From assembly GCF_000195915.1 (NCBI RefSeq), contig NC_002578.1, positions 372,001 through 436,000 of the forward strand: a DNA stretch of 64,000 nt, in the 5' to 3' direction. The position numbers and the translations under genes are program-made. Below, piece by piece: positions 34,914 to 49,733 of this stretch. The stretch is from Thermoplasma acidophilum DSM 1728 (GTDB lineage Archaea > Thermoplasmatota > Thermoplasmata > Thermoplasmatales > Thermoplasmataceae). Under the pieces are notes generated by a model. The model was not told where the DNA came from, searched no databases, and saw only the letters and a program-made list of their open reading frames with translations. How positions within the stretch are numbered: the stretch's first letter is position 1; each line of letters opens with the position of its first letter.

Positions 34914-36051
34914 TTGGAGGAGCACTATGGCAGCCGCAGGTTTGTTTATAATTACTTTCTTGAGGAACGTGATAAGTATTGCATGACCCATGGGGACACG
35001 GAGGGATCATCCCTGAATTATCTTGATACACAAAACATGATCACAGAACTCAAGAAAACCCATTCTTGGCTGTACTAGATCAATACCCAATCTCTCCAGA
35101 TGCCTTCGCGCTTTCTCGATAATGCATTCAAGAACTTCTTCCACAAGAATGCAGACCATCCTAAATTTAAGAAGAAAGGCATGGACGACTACTTCGCTGT
35201 ACCACAACACATCAGGATAAAGGAAAACAGAATAGCATTTCCGAAGTTCAGCAAAGGCATATACTTCAGGGGATCGGACAAAAACTGAAGGAGATAAAAT
35301 CAGTGAAACAAATAGTCGTAACAAAAAATGCAGGAGATTGCTACTATTCGATATTCTATGAAACAGAAGGAGAATTACCAGAGAAGAACCGGTTATCGGC
35401 GGAAAACTCCGTTGGCATAGATCTTGGGAAAGAAAAGTTTGCACCGCTGTCCGATGGGAGATCGATAGAGAACCCTAAATTCATACAGAGGGTACGGAAA
35501 AGAATAAAGAGACTGCATAAACAGCTATCAAAGAAGAACGGATCGAAGAACGGAAGGAAGCATGTATTGAAGATGCAGAAGAAGTATTGAAAATTCGCAA
35601 TTTACGTGAGGACTTCATCGATAAGGTATCCACAGCAATAGCCAAGCATTATGATACCATCATCATCGAAGACCTCAACGTCAAGGAACGATGCAGAACC
35701 ATAATCTTGCAAAGATCATAGCTGACGTTTCCCACCAGGTATTCGAACGAGCGTCGACGTATAAAGTTGACAGGCACGGAACGAATGCAATAGACATAGA
35801 AATTTCAAATCAATCATCTAGGATATATAAAAGATGCGTTGGCATAAAGCTTGATCCGAATTTGCTTGATAGAATATACCGCTATGATGTCTGTGATCCA
35901 ACGATAGATAGGGATCTCAAGGCGTCAAGAATCATTAAAAGGATCGGACTGATCAAAGTAGAATGCTTGCGATCAATAATTCAAGTATGTGGGTATCGTT
36001 GCTTCCCCGTACGGAATATATCCGTATAAGCAGATGCCCGTAGTCGAATAA
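34914..36051 (+). pseudogene. TnpB (IS605-group) pseudogene with right-end relic
   Basis: Recognisable TnpB pieces appear in order but with stops and frame changes: LEEHYGSRRFVYNYFLEERD (34914 on), SLNYLDTQNMITELKKTHSW, a stop, DNAFKNFFHKNADHPKFKKK (35115 on), SVGIDLGKEKFAPLSDGRSI (35410 on, RuvC Asp), HDTIIIEDLNVK-like YDTIIIEDLNVK, HNLAKIIADVSHQVFERAST (35700 on) and a degenerate zinc-ribbon region with DRIYRYDVC and DRDLKASR. The 3' end encodes GIYPYKQMPVVE and overlaps a hairpin near 36057-36077. No TnpA is nearby. Nuclease activity is lost. Confidence 0.8.
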
Positions 36052-36512
36052 GGAAGCTCCGTTGCTTAAGCAGAGGAATAGAGTATGTTGTACATCACCC
36101 ATATATTGATATCGAATATGTATATAGGATATAAATGGTATCAAAGAAGAATGACGCAATATTTCTAAGCGCGTTCATAATTTCATGGTAATTTATGCAT
36201 CTTCCTCAAGTCGATAAGGATTGGATCATAAAATCATCCATTCAATCATATACATTTGTAAAGATGGTCTATGCTGATTCATCCTATGAGCATATTTAGT
36301 GTGTTATGGGTTGAAATTCGCTTAAGGAAAAAGGAAGAAGCACATTAATCACCAATAAAACTGAGATGATCGAGATTGGCAATCATTCTAAAACATTTAT
36401 TATTGCCGATAGAAACCCAAGTTAATGTATTTCTAAACTTACAATAATTACATATTTATATTATATTGGAAATATTTATATTAAAGATTGCATTATTAAA
36501 ACTGGTATAGCT
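36052..36512. other. Intergenic region after the TnpB relic
   Basis: It contains the end hairpin of the TnpB relic (36057-36077, core TGCTTAAGCA) and, just before 36513, AT-rich DNA with atatttatattat at about 36450-36480, likely the promoter of the secreted protein gene. No gene is seen. Confidence 0.45.
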
Positions 36513-37118
36513 ATGGAGTCCGGATTTAAGATATCAGTTTTCATTATCGTATTGATTGTGAGTATAGCACTGATATCCATTCCGGCGGACGGTGAAGTAA
36601 TGGTAGTTTCTCATGCGAATGGTACTGGAGTTCAGATCCAAAGGCCGATAACTATAAACATAACGAGTAACGCGACAAAATATAAGGGTGCCACTTTTGT
36701 ATGGGATATTCAGAATGGTACGGTCTCTGGAAATTACGTAAATATCACAGGCCTATTGAGAATTCACGTAAACTGGGATGTTTCTGACACGAATTATTTT
36801 GTGAATATCCTTTCCATAAATAGCGGTACTTTAAAGAACGCGTCATTCAATGTAAGTCTCGATCAAATTGCAAAGCAGGCCAATAAAGTGCTCAACAACA
36901 GCGAAACATCGACGCTAACGGTATACATAAAACAGGGTCTGCAGTCAAGTTCTTCTATGGGTACAGTATTGAATAACCAGACCATTGAAGGCCCATTTAA
37001 TATCACTTATCCGACATTCACTCCTTATTATATAGGATTTTATTATGCGCAACCCCCAGACACGAATAACAGTGTTGGGCAGTATCTGAATTTTACTTTC
37101 GATTTTGTTTACCTATGA
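36513..37118 (+). CDS. Secreted protein of unknown function, paralogue B
   Basis: The 201-residue protein has an N-terminal membrane/signal segment (FKISVFIIVLIVSIALISIP) followed by EVMVVSHANGTGVQIQRPIT, which lines up with the mature start of the protein at 34060. The rest is beta-rich with many N-glycosylation-type Asn-x-Ser/Thr sites. TnpB debris separates the two paralogues. It is followed closely by a membrane protein gene (58 bases), possibly its partner. Confidence 0.6.
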   Translation: MESGFKISVFIIVLIVSIALISIPADGEVMVVSHANGTGVQIQRPITINITSNATKYKGATFVWDIQNGTVSGNYVNITGLLRIHVNWDVSDTNYFVNILSINSGTLKNASFNVSLDQIAKQANKVLNNSETSTLTVYIKQGLQSSSSMGTVLNNQTIEGPFNITYPTFTPYYIGFYYAQPPDTNNSVGQYLNFTFDFVYL

Positions 37119-37175
37119 GAAATATTAACAAACTTTAAATGTCTCTCTTTTTTCATATCATATGGAGGAAACTAT

Positions 37176-37895
37176 TTGGCCATAAATTTAACTCCCCTCA
37201 TTGGCTTTCTGCCGGAATTTATAATTTCTGCAATAATTTCCGGATTTTTATTTCAGGCTATCACCAATGATAAGACCTTTGTCAGGCCAATAATAGGCGG
37301 AAAGAAACCGGAGCAGAAGAGTATATTAAAAAAAGTATCTTCAAGAAGAAAACCTGTGGATATGAAAGAATATGAAAGAATGAAAAACAAAACAAGGTAT
37401 CAGGCCTTATTATTTAACAGCAATATGCATATTATATCCTCCTCTGCTCTGACAGTTAGCGCATGGATTCTTCTAATTTATGCAATGATCGGAATAGGCA
37501 AATCATCAATATTCATGCCCACGTTCGGTTTCAAAATAAATTTTATAGTATACGCATTACTTGTGATTATCTTCAGCGTAGCGATGATATCTTCATTTTC
37601 ACAGGTTGTTAGATTACGAGAAATTTATCGCATAATTGCGTCTGTTTTTGCTGTACTTTCGGTTGTTATTTTCTTCGAAATACCAGCAATGAAATGGCTT
37701 TTTTATATATTTCCAAAGGTTATAGTTAGTTATATATTTATCTATTTTGCAGGGCTATTTATTTTGTTTCTCTGTTATTCATTATGGTGGAAACTGGCAC
37801 CAAAGATAACATTTTATGTTTCGTTCTATTCATCGATCCTCACATATTTCGCAATAGTGTCGCTAATGATATACAATAGCATTCCCAAGCTTTGA
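37176..37895 (+). CDS. Polytopic membrane protein of unknown function
   Basis: A TTG start with GGAGG twelve bases before it. The 239-residue protein has an N-terminal helix (~5-28), a basic loop (PEQKSILKKVSSRRKPVDMK) and about five further helices. It could assist export or assembly of the upstream secreted protein. Family not recognised. Confidence 0.55.
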   Translation: MAINLTPLIGFLPEFIISAIISGFLFQAITNDKTFVRPIIGGKKPEQKSILKKVSSRRKPVDMKEYERMKNKTRYQALLFNSNMHIISSSALTVSAWILLIYAMIGIGKSSIFMPTFGFKINFIVYALLVIIFSVAMISSFSQVVRLREIYRIIASVFAVLSVVIFFEIPAMKWLFYIFPKVIVSYIFIYFAGLFILFLCYSLWWKLAPKITFYVSFYSSILTYFAIVSLMIYNSIPKL

Positions 37896-38056
37896 TCCTG
37901 GCCACTAAAATTATTTACCAAGTCTATTCTTAAAAGACCACGCATTTGAATATCACAAAACATAGGTTCACCGCTTGAAAAATATCTCTCGTCGCATCGT
38001 TCCTGATCCCAAAATATTCTTTCCATCCCTTAATTACCTGCTATTTTAAAATTATT

Positions 38057-38149
38057 GATAAGCGTTTTTGATGTTTCTAATGGAGTAGAATTAATAAAAC
38101 GCTTATCTGTCTGACAAATTTGTCAAATAATATGTTTACATATTATTTG
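38057..38149. repeat. Cluster of three perfect inverted repeats
   Basis: In the 525-base gap after 37895: GATAAGCGTTTT (38057-38068) and AAAACGCTTATC (38096-38107), a 12-base perfect inverted repeat around 27 bases; TGACAAATTTGTCA (38112-38125), a 14-base palindrome; CAAATAATATG-ttta-CATATTATTTG (38124-38149), an 11-base stem. The remaining gap to 38420 holds no gene that I can support. Confidence 0.8.
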
Positions 38150-38420
38150 TTCAGAATGTAAAAATGATATCTGCCTAGAATACTGAATTGGCATGAGATG
38201 CCATTCTCTTTTTGTAGCTGGAATCTTTAATTTCGCAGATCATTTGCAATTGTCTTTATTCATTTATATGCCTGACTAGAATGAAATTATTAGTTGATAA
38301 TTAAGGATTTATTGGATATGTGTATTTTGTCTGACACAAGAAAAAAATTTGTTATTTGGGTATTTTTTCAAGAAGCCTATTATTACAAAAGGTTTATATT
38401 TCATACTCAGGTGATCATTT

Positions 38421-38720
38421 ATGGAATCTTTAATGGGGATTGGCCCGACTAGAAAAAATAGAGACCGCGGAGATCTTGTATTTAGCATTTTAAAGGAGTT
38501 ATATATTAGCGATGGCCAGATAGGAATTACAAGACTAATATACAAGGTAAATACCAATTATGTCATTGCCAAAGATATATTGGAGATGCTATCCGGCAGT
38601 GGTCTTATAGAAAATCAGGCGAAAAATGAGCGAAACGGCTTTAAGGTCACAGAAAAGGGTCTCAGGTTCATTGAGGCCTATGAGAGAATTAATTCCATTT
38701 TGGGATTCAAAAGAATATGA
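38421..38720 (+). CDS. Small winged-helix regulator (Sso10a/HTH_45-like)
   Basis: The 99-residue protein has the pattern GITRLIYKVNTNYVIAKDIL, LEMLSGSGLIENQ, then FKVTEKGLRFIEAYERI, as in Sso10a-like dimeric winged-helix proteins that end in a coiled coil. Its last base touches the last base of the convergent regulator at 38721, which has a related C-terminal domain. Confidence 0.7.
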   Translation: MESLMGIGPTRKNRDRGDLVFSILKELYISDGQIGITRLIYKVNTNYVIAKDILEMLSGSGLIENQAKNERNGFKVTEKGLRFIEAYERINSILGFKRI

Positions 38721-39410
38721 TCATTTCTCGAGAATTTCCCTGATGAATTCATAATCGTTGATCAGAGATATCCCCTTCCTGGTTAATTCGACTACATTTC
38801 TGTTTGGGCCAGTTTTTCTTAAGATAACTATGCCTGCATGTTCTAGATCCTCAATTATACTCCTTCCCATTCTGTGATTTATGTTGCATGCATAGAACAG
38901 GCGTGTGACTGGTATCTGATTTGAATTCTCATTTATGGCCCTGATCAGATCCATTATTATGTTGGCTCGAGATCTTTTCCTCTGGGATTCCTCTATACCG
39001 CCGTCCGGTAACGATCTCGGCGCATCATTTGAACCTGCATCGGCATTATATGATGAAACTTGACTGCAAAACATTCCAGGTAGCATGAGGATGGATATAT
39101 TTTCAGATTTTAGTTCGCTGACCATGTCAGAGTTTATTTCTCCGCAGACTATCAGAAATTTCCGTTTCGCCCTGACATCTTTTGAACCGTTCTTGAAGTC
39201 ATCAAGCCGCTTCTCTAGATCCTCTGTTCGAAGAACTACCATTACAGTTACTATTTCACCCTCTTGGGATCTGTATACTGCATCAAATCTATGTTCTTTG
39301 CCAGAGATTCCCCTTATATTCTCGTTGTATTTGATTTCCCATTTACCGGGCGTAATGGAAAGATAATTCATCACAGTTGTATAGGGATCGATATAGCCAT
39401 TTTTTTCCAC
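38721..39410 (-). CDS. Regulator: degenerate nuclease-fold domain plus winged helix
   Basis: The 229-residue protein has an N-terminal alpha/beta domain (~1-115) with HRFDAVYRS, IVTVMVVL and KFLIVCGEIN, resembling a restriction-endonuclease-like fold in which the catalytic ExK strand is replaced by VMVV. The C-terminal ~70 residues are a Sso10a/HTH_45-like winged helix (IPVTRLFYACNINHRMGRSI, VVELTRKGISLINDYEFI). A ligand- or DNA-sensing repressor is plausible. The nuclease-fold remark is inference. Confidence 0.6.
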   Translation of the reverse strand: MEKNGYIDPYTTVMNYLSITPGKWEIKYNENIRGISGKEHRFDAVYRSQEGEIVTVMVVLRTEDLEKRLDDFKNGSKDVRAKRKFLIVCGEINSDMVSELKSENISILMLPGMFCSQVSSYNADAGSNDAPRSLPDGGIEESQRKRSRANIIMDLIRAINENSNQIPVTRLFYACNINHRMGRSIIEDLEHAGIVILRKTGPNRNVVELTRKGISLINDYEFIREILEK

Positions 39411-39529
39411 ATTACATCAAGAATAAAATTGTTTCATCGGTATTTAAGGAATATGAAACATAATTACATATTTATATAATAAATGGCCTGAGCAGAAGCG
39501 ATGCCCTTCTTAAAAAATAAATAGCTATT

Positions 39530-40627
39530 ATGAATAGTCTTTTAATAGTTATGTTGTCAAAGATAGTGGATATCAACGCTGCAAGACAGAACATAGACAT
39601 GAAGGTAAAACTGCTATCGTTGAATAAACGAACCATTAAGAACGATCGCGGAGAAACTGTATATTATTACGGCATAATCGGCGATGAGACCGGAACGGTC
39701 CCATTCACAGCATGGACTTTTCCTCCGGCTGTCCGTGTCGGTGACGTGATAGAGATAAGATCCTGCTATTCAAATATATACAATGGAAAGATAAGAATAT
39801 ACATAGATGGAAGATCCGAGGTGATACTGAAGCCTGACGTTGAGATGGAGGTAAAGAGGTCATCGGATCTGGTGAAGATAAGGGATGTGAGTCTAAGCAC
39901 GCCTTATGTTTCTGTGATAGGAAAGATAACCGGGATACACAAGAAGGAATACGAAAGTGATGGTACAACGAAGAGTGTGTACCAGGGATACATTGAGGAT
40001 GATACGGCAAGGATAAGAATATCCTCATTTGGAAAGCAGCTTCAGGATAGCGATGTTGTGAGAATAGACAATGCAAGGGTGGCCCAGTTTAACGGTTATT
40101 TGAGCCTATCTGTGGGGGACAGCTCTAGGATCGAGAGCGTCAACGTCAATATACCTGAGAAACCTAGACACATCTTCATATCGGAGATACGATCACCGGT
40201 TGGCGGTATAACCATAGTGGGGTTTGTCGTCAGTGTAGGCCAGGGTAGCAGGATATTCACTAAATGCAGCGTTTGCAGGCGCATAGTTGAAGATGGAACG
40301 TGCAAGGACCACCCAAAGGCGCCAGTTTACCCAGATATTTTTGGATATTTCTCCATATCGGATGGCACAGGTACTATAACCTGCTACATAAATAGCGATA
40401 GCTTCCTTCCATATGCGGGCATATCTCAGGATCAGTTCAGAAGGGATGCTTACTCTATGAATCCGAATTCGCTCATTAAAAAGAATCTGCTTGGAAAGTG
40501 CATATCCGTTTCAGGGGACCTGAGGAGCCAGGATGACAGGATCGTAATGAACGTGCAGTCCATGAAGGCCATTTCGGCCGAGGATAACAGGGAGATTGAG
40601 AGCATAATAGAAGAGGAATTCCAATGA
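39530..40627 (+). CDS. rpa: Replication protein A (single-strand DNA-binding, OB folds plus zinc finger)
   Basis: The ~365-residue protein has at least two OB folds (~10-110, TGTVPFTAWTFPPAVRVGDV; ~125-200) and a C-terminal zinc finger with CSVC and a later C-x3-H pattern (CKDH), followed by another OB-like part. It coats single-stranded DNA in replication and repair. ATG 39551 is a plausible alternative start. It overlaps the partner gene by four bases, as in other euryarchaeal RPA operons. Confidence 0.85.
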   Translation: MNSLLIVMLSKIVDINAARQNIDMKVKLLSLNKRTIKNDRGETVYYYGIIGDETGTVPFTAWTFPPAVRVGDVIEIRSCYSNIYNGKIRIYIDGRSEVILKPDVEMEVKRSSDLVKIRDVSLSTPYVSVIGKITGIHKKEYESDGTTKSVYQGYIEDDTARIRISSFGKQLQDSDVVRIDNARVAQFNGYLSLSVGDSSRIESVNVNIPEKPRHIFISEIRSPVGGITIVGFVVSVGQGSRIFTKCSVCRRIVEDGTCKDHPKAPVYPDIFGYFSISDGTGTITCYINSDSFLPYAGISQDQFRRDAYSMNPNSLIKKNLLGKCISVSGDLRSQDDRIVMNVQSMKAISAEDNREIESIIEEEFQ

Positions 40628-41442
40628 TGCATAAGAGAGACCAGGACTACTGGATTTTTTCTGCAGAGCTAAGAGATGCAAAGGTAAAGGATGATCAGTC
40701 CAGCAAACCACAGATTGTGACACCATTGGGTATAAGCATAAAGCGAATACTCTGTACTGGAACTGTTACATCGAAGCAGGGAGACGACAGGATGACCAGG
40801 ATCACCGTTGCCGATCCTGTGGGAAACTTCTATGTCATAGGGTTCTCCAATGGATTCAATCCAGAGGAAAAGGCGATGCTTGATAAGGTCAGCGTAGACG
40901 ACAGGATAATGGTCATAGGGAAGATCAGCTCATATAGGAACACCGAAGGAAACTACCTCTTTTCAATAAGGCCGGAACTTGTATCCAAGATAGACGATGA
41001 AGCAATGAAATTCTGGAGTCTTAAGGCCTATTATTTTGCGAAGAGACGCTATTATGCAATAAGAGAAGCTCAGAAATCAGAGAACCCTGCAGCTGAGATA
41101 CTAAAGGAATCCGGCTATACCATGGTTGAAGCGGAAGCCGCAATGAATGCGATAAATAATTTTCCGAATTATGACTATCAGAAGCTGTTCGAGCTAATCG
41201 AACCCGCCATGAGTTCAATTGGATCTTCTGGAGCGATCGCTGAAGCCAGGTCGATGATACTTGATTATATAAAGAATAACGATCTTGACGGAAAAGGATG
41301 CAGGTACGAGGATATAGTTGTCGCTGCAAAAAATGCCGGTATAGACCAGAGCACAGTGGATGAGATACTCAATTCACTGGGGTCTCTAGGTGAAATATTC
41401 GAGGTGTCCCTTAAGAGGTACAAGTTCGTGGATACCCCTTGA
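40624..41442 (+). CDS. RPA-associated protein (COG3390 type)
   Basis: The 272-residue protein has an N-terminal OB fold (LCTGTVTSKQGDDRMTRITV, about residues 38-110) and a helical C-terminal half with a winged-helix-like end (CRYEDIVVAAKNAGIDQSTV). Haloarchaeal homologues form a complex with the RPA encoded beside them. The four-base overlap with rpa supports the same here. Confidence 0.78.
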   Translation: MMHKRDQDYWIFSAELRDAKVKDDQSSKPQIVTPLGISIKRILCTGTVTSKQGDDRMTRITVADPVGNFYVIGFSNGFNPEEKAMLDKVSVDDRIMVIGKISSYRNTEGNYLFSIRPELVSKIDDEAMKFWSLKAYYFAKRRYYAIREAQKSENPAAEILKESGYTMVEAEAAMNAINNFPNYDYQKLFELIEPAMSSIGSSGAIAEARSMILDYIKNNDLDGKGCRYEDIVVAAKNAGIDQSTVDEILNSLGSLGEIFEVSLKRYKFVDTP

Positions 41443-41603
41443 TCTGCATATTACCTCGGCATAAGGTGAGTCAGTAAGTTGAATGCATGCATTTTCCTTC
41501 ATACCGCGGGCACGGTCGGGAATAATGGTTAGGAATGGCTGCGCTGGAAAGATCAGGGTCTAAAAAGTTTATTAATCGGCTCGCTATGTAGGCTTCTAAT
41601 CAT

Positions 41604-41677
41604 GGGCCCGTAGCTCAGCCAGGTAGAGCATCTGGCTTTTAACCAGGTGGTCAGGGGTTCGAACCCCCTCGGGCCCG
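41604..41677 (+). tRNA. tRNA-Lys (anticodon TTT)
   Basis: A 74-base cloverleaf with acceptor strands GGGCCCG/CGGGCCC, D arm gctcagccaggtagagc, anticodon stem tctgg/ccagg around ctTTTaa, and T arm aggggttcgaacccc. Discriminator G at 41677; CCA not encoded. It lies 8-17 bases before rpoH. Confidence 0.93.
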
Positions 41678-41693
41678 CTCACGCGTGGTGGTG

Positions 41694-41960
41694 AAAATGG
41701 CAAAATTTAATGTATTAGATCATAATCTCGTTCCGGAACATCATATAGTGCCAGAAGAGGAGGAGAAGAACATCCTTAAGGAACTGAATATTGAGAAGGA
41801 ATTTCTGCCAAAGATCAGCCCTAATGACCCTGCTATAAAGGCACTCGAGGCCGTTCATGGCAAGATCAAGGAGGGGACGATAATAAAGATCGTGAGGAAA
41901 AGCCCTACGATGGGGCATTCGGTATATTATCGTGTGGTTGCGTCTGAGGTGTTTAAGTGA
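41694..41960 (+). CDS. rpoH: RNA polymerase subunit H (Rpb5 C-terminal homologue)
   Basis: The 88-residue protein has the RpoH signatures [26 protein letters not shown] and VYYRVV near the end. It contacts downstream DNA in the polymerase. ATG 41694 is preferred over the GTGs at 41685 and 41688. It overlaps rpoB by four bases, as is usual for the archaeal rpoH-B-A operon. Confidence 0.95.
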   Translation, partial: KMAKFNVLDHNLVPEHHIVPEEEEKNILKELNIEKEFLPKISPNDPAIKALEAVHGKIKEGTIIKIVRKSPTMGHSVYYRVVASEVFK

Positions 41961-44900
41961 AGGAAATTGTTGATGCGTATTTTAAAAAATATGGAATAGT
42001 AAACCATCAGCTGGATTCTATGAATTCTTTTTATGCGACGCCTGATAATCCAAACAGCGTAATGCAGCAGATCGTGGATGAAACGAAGGTATCTGACGAT
42101 GCCGATCCAGGATATTTTGTTCTGGATCCTGCGAAAACCGGTGGTCATGATATAAGAATATACTACGGCCGTGTCAGGGAAAACGGCCATTACGTAGGTG
42201 AACAGACCATATTCATAGGAAAACCGGAGATAAAGGAGGCTTCCGGTGCGTCGAATCAGATCACTCCAAACGAGGCAAGGCTGAGGGATCTGAACTACCT
42301 GGCACCGGTTACGCTCAAGCTGAGAATTGTTGAGGATGGGATAGAGAAAGGGTCAGAGATAATCAAGGTCGGTGATCTGCCCGTCATGGTCAGATCAAAG
42401 ATATGCACACTTTCCGAGGAAAATCTTGATCAGTACATAGAGAAGAACAATGGCCCCATCGGATTATCGAGGAGAGAGAAGCTGCAGTACGTCGGCGAGG
42501 ACCCGGATGATCCAGGAGGTTACTTCATCATAGGGGGATCAGAGAGGGTCATAGTATCGCTGGAGGATCTCGCACCAAACAAGATCATGGTGGAGTGGGA
42601 AGACCGGTACGAATCAAAGGTCGAGGTATCCAAGGTCTTCTCGCAGCGGGGAGGTTTCCGTGCGCTCACCAGCATGGAGAAGGGAACGGACGGAACCATA
42701 AACGTATCAATACCGAGCGTTGCGGGCACCGTTCCGCTGGTAATACTCATGAAGGCGCTTGGCCTTGAGAGAGATGTGGACGTACACGATGCGATAGCCT
42801 CGGTACCGGAGATGGAACCGATAATATACTCAAACATTGAAGATTCAAAGAATCCGAAGGTTCTCCCACCAAACGGTGTCAACACAACCGAGGATGCAAT
42901 ATCGTACCTCGAGAAAAGGTTTGCAGCCGGCCAGGCCAAGGAGTTCAGGGACAAGAAGATATCGCAGATGCTGGATCATTCTCTGCTTCCGCATCTCGGC
43001 GATTCGCCTTCCGACCGCATAAGGAAGGCGATATACTTGGGAAGGATGGCCAGATCGCTTCTGGAACTGAGCCTGGGAATAAGGAAGGAAGACGATAAGG
43101 ATCACCTCGCAAACAAGAGGATAAAGCTTGCCGGTGATCTGATGGACGAGCTCTTTAGAAGCGCGTTCCAGAGCGTGATGAAGGATCTCAAGTACCAGTT
43201 GGAGAAGACGTACAACAGGAAGCGCGGTATAAAGATAAGGCCGGCCGTGAGGCAGGATCTGCTGACGCAGAGGGTTCTCCATGCCATGTCCACGGGCAAC
43301 TGGATAGGCGGCAGAACGGGCGTATCGCAGCTACTGGACAGGGTTTCCAACCTCAGCACGATCAGCCATCTGAGGAGGATAATTTCGCCTCTTACAAGGA
43401 CGCAGCCCCACTTCGAGGCAAGGGACCTTCATCCGACCCAGTGGGGAAGGATATGCCCCAACGAAACTCCAGAGGGACAGAACTGCGGTCTGGTCAAGAA
43501 CGCCGCCCTCCTCATAAACGTGACGCAGGGCATCGATCCTGACAGCGTCATGGAGATACTGAAGGGGATGGACGTCCGCGAGGTCCTGGAGGAGAGCCCG
43601 AAGAAAGGGCGTGTTTATCTGAATGGAGATTTCATAGGATATCACGATGATCCGAGATACCTTGTTTCGAGGATACGCGAGGAGCGCAGGTCAGGCCGCA
43701 TGTCGGATGAGGTAAACGTCAGGTATGATGACAACACGAACGAGGTTATAGTGAACAGCGACCGCGGAAGGCTGCGGAGGCCGCTGCTCATACTCAAGGA
43801 CGGAAAGACCGTACTGGACAGGACGATGATCGAGAGGCTGAAGCACGGTGAAATATCGTTTGAAGATCTTGTGAAGCAGGGTGCGATTGAATGGCTCGAT
43901 GCAGAGGAAGAGGAGGATACATACGTGGCAGTTTACGCTTACGACATACCGGAGAAATGCCCGCACTGCAACTCATACCTCTACAGATCCATGGTGGACT
44001 GGGTCAATCCGGGAGAATCCGAGATAACCCTGGAATGCGGTTTCTGCCACCAGAGGTTCAACGTGCCTTCAAAACTTTCAAAGGAGAACACGCACCTTGA
44101 AATCGATCCAGCGATGATACTCGGTGTTGTCGCCTCAATAATCCCGTATCCGGAGCACAACTCGTCTCCGAGGATTACGATAGCGTCTGCAATGGCCAAG
44201 CAGTCTCTTGGCTTTGCCCAGTCAAACGTGAGGATAAGGCCGGATACCAGGGGCCATCTGCTCCATTACCCGCAGGTTCCGCTCGTTCGGACACGCGTCA
44301 TGGATTACATCCACTACGACCGCAGGCCGGCCGGGCAGAACTTCGTTGTTGCGGTTCTTTCATATGAAGGATACAACATACAGGATGCACTGGTTATAAA
44401 TAAGGCAGCCATAGAAAGGGGCCTTGGCAGGAGCACTTTCTTCAGGACGTACTCTGCAGAGGAGAGGAGATACCCCGGAGGCCAGGAGGACAAGTTTGAG
44501 ATTCCTACGCACGATATAATAGGGGCAAGGGCAGAGGAGTACTACAAGAACCTGGATGACAGCGGTATAATATTCCCCGAGGCCTATGTCGAAGGATCAG
44601 ACGTTCTCATAGGGAAGACATCACCTCCAAGATTCCTGGAGGAGGGTGAAGAGCGCCTTGGTCCGCAGAGGAGGCGCGAATCATCCGTTACCATGAGGCC
44701 AAACGAAAGCGGTTACGTCGACAACGTATTCCTCACCGTATCGGAGAGCAACAGCCGCGTAGTGAAGATAAAGGTCAGGAGCGAGAGGATACCCGAGCTC
44801 GGCGACAAGTTTGCGTCCCGGCACGGGCAGAAGGGGGTTGTTGGCCTTGTAGTTCCGCAAGAGGATATGCCCTTCACGGAGGACGGGATAATACCGGATC

Positions 44901-45540
44901 TTATATTCAATCCACATTCCATTCCGTCCAGAATGACGGTCGGCCACATACTGGAGATGATAGGCGGCAAGATCGCATCCAGGACAGGAAGGTTCATCGA
45001 TGGTACTATATTCAGCGGAGAGCCGGAAAAGAGCCTGAGAGACGCCCTGGTGAAGTACGGCTTCAGAAAGTCCTCAACCGAGGTCATGTATGATGGTATT
45101 ACTGGCAGAAGGTTCAAGGCCGATATCTTTGTTGGCGTGATATACTACCAGAAGCTGCATCACATGGTCGCAGGTAAATTCCATGCAAGGTCCAGAGGGC
45201 CGGTGCAGATACTGACGAGGCAGCCAACAGAAGGAAGGTCGAGGCAGGGAGGTCTCAGGTTCGGTGAGATGGAGAGGGATACCCTAATAGCGCATGGGGC
45301 GGCGATGGTCATAAAGGATCGTCTGCTAGACCAGAGTGATGGTACAGTACTGTACGTGTGCGGAAACCCCTCATGCGGTCACATCGCAATATACGACCGC
45401 AGGAAGGGCACGCTGAGATGCCCTGTGTGCGGAAATACAGGAAATATTTATCCGATTGAGACAAGCTATGCCTTCAAGCTGATGAGGGATGAGCTGATCT
45501 CTCTCGGTGTTGTTATGAGGTTAATGCTCGGTGATATGAA

Positions 45541-45544
<4 letters not shown>
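41957..45544 (+). CDS. rpoB: RNA polymerase subunit B (undivided)
   Basis: The 1195-residue protein is the second largest subunit in one piece, not split into B'' and B' as in methanogens and Archaeoglobus. It shows the zinc site CPHC...CGFC (~660-690), [20 protein letters not shown] (fork region) and [16 protein letters not shown] (hybrid-binding). The C-terminus has a second zinc site CGNPSCGH...CPVCG. GTG start, four-base overlaps on both sides. Confidence 0.97.
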
Positions 45545-49730
<4,186 letters not shown>

Positions 49731-49733
49731 GGA

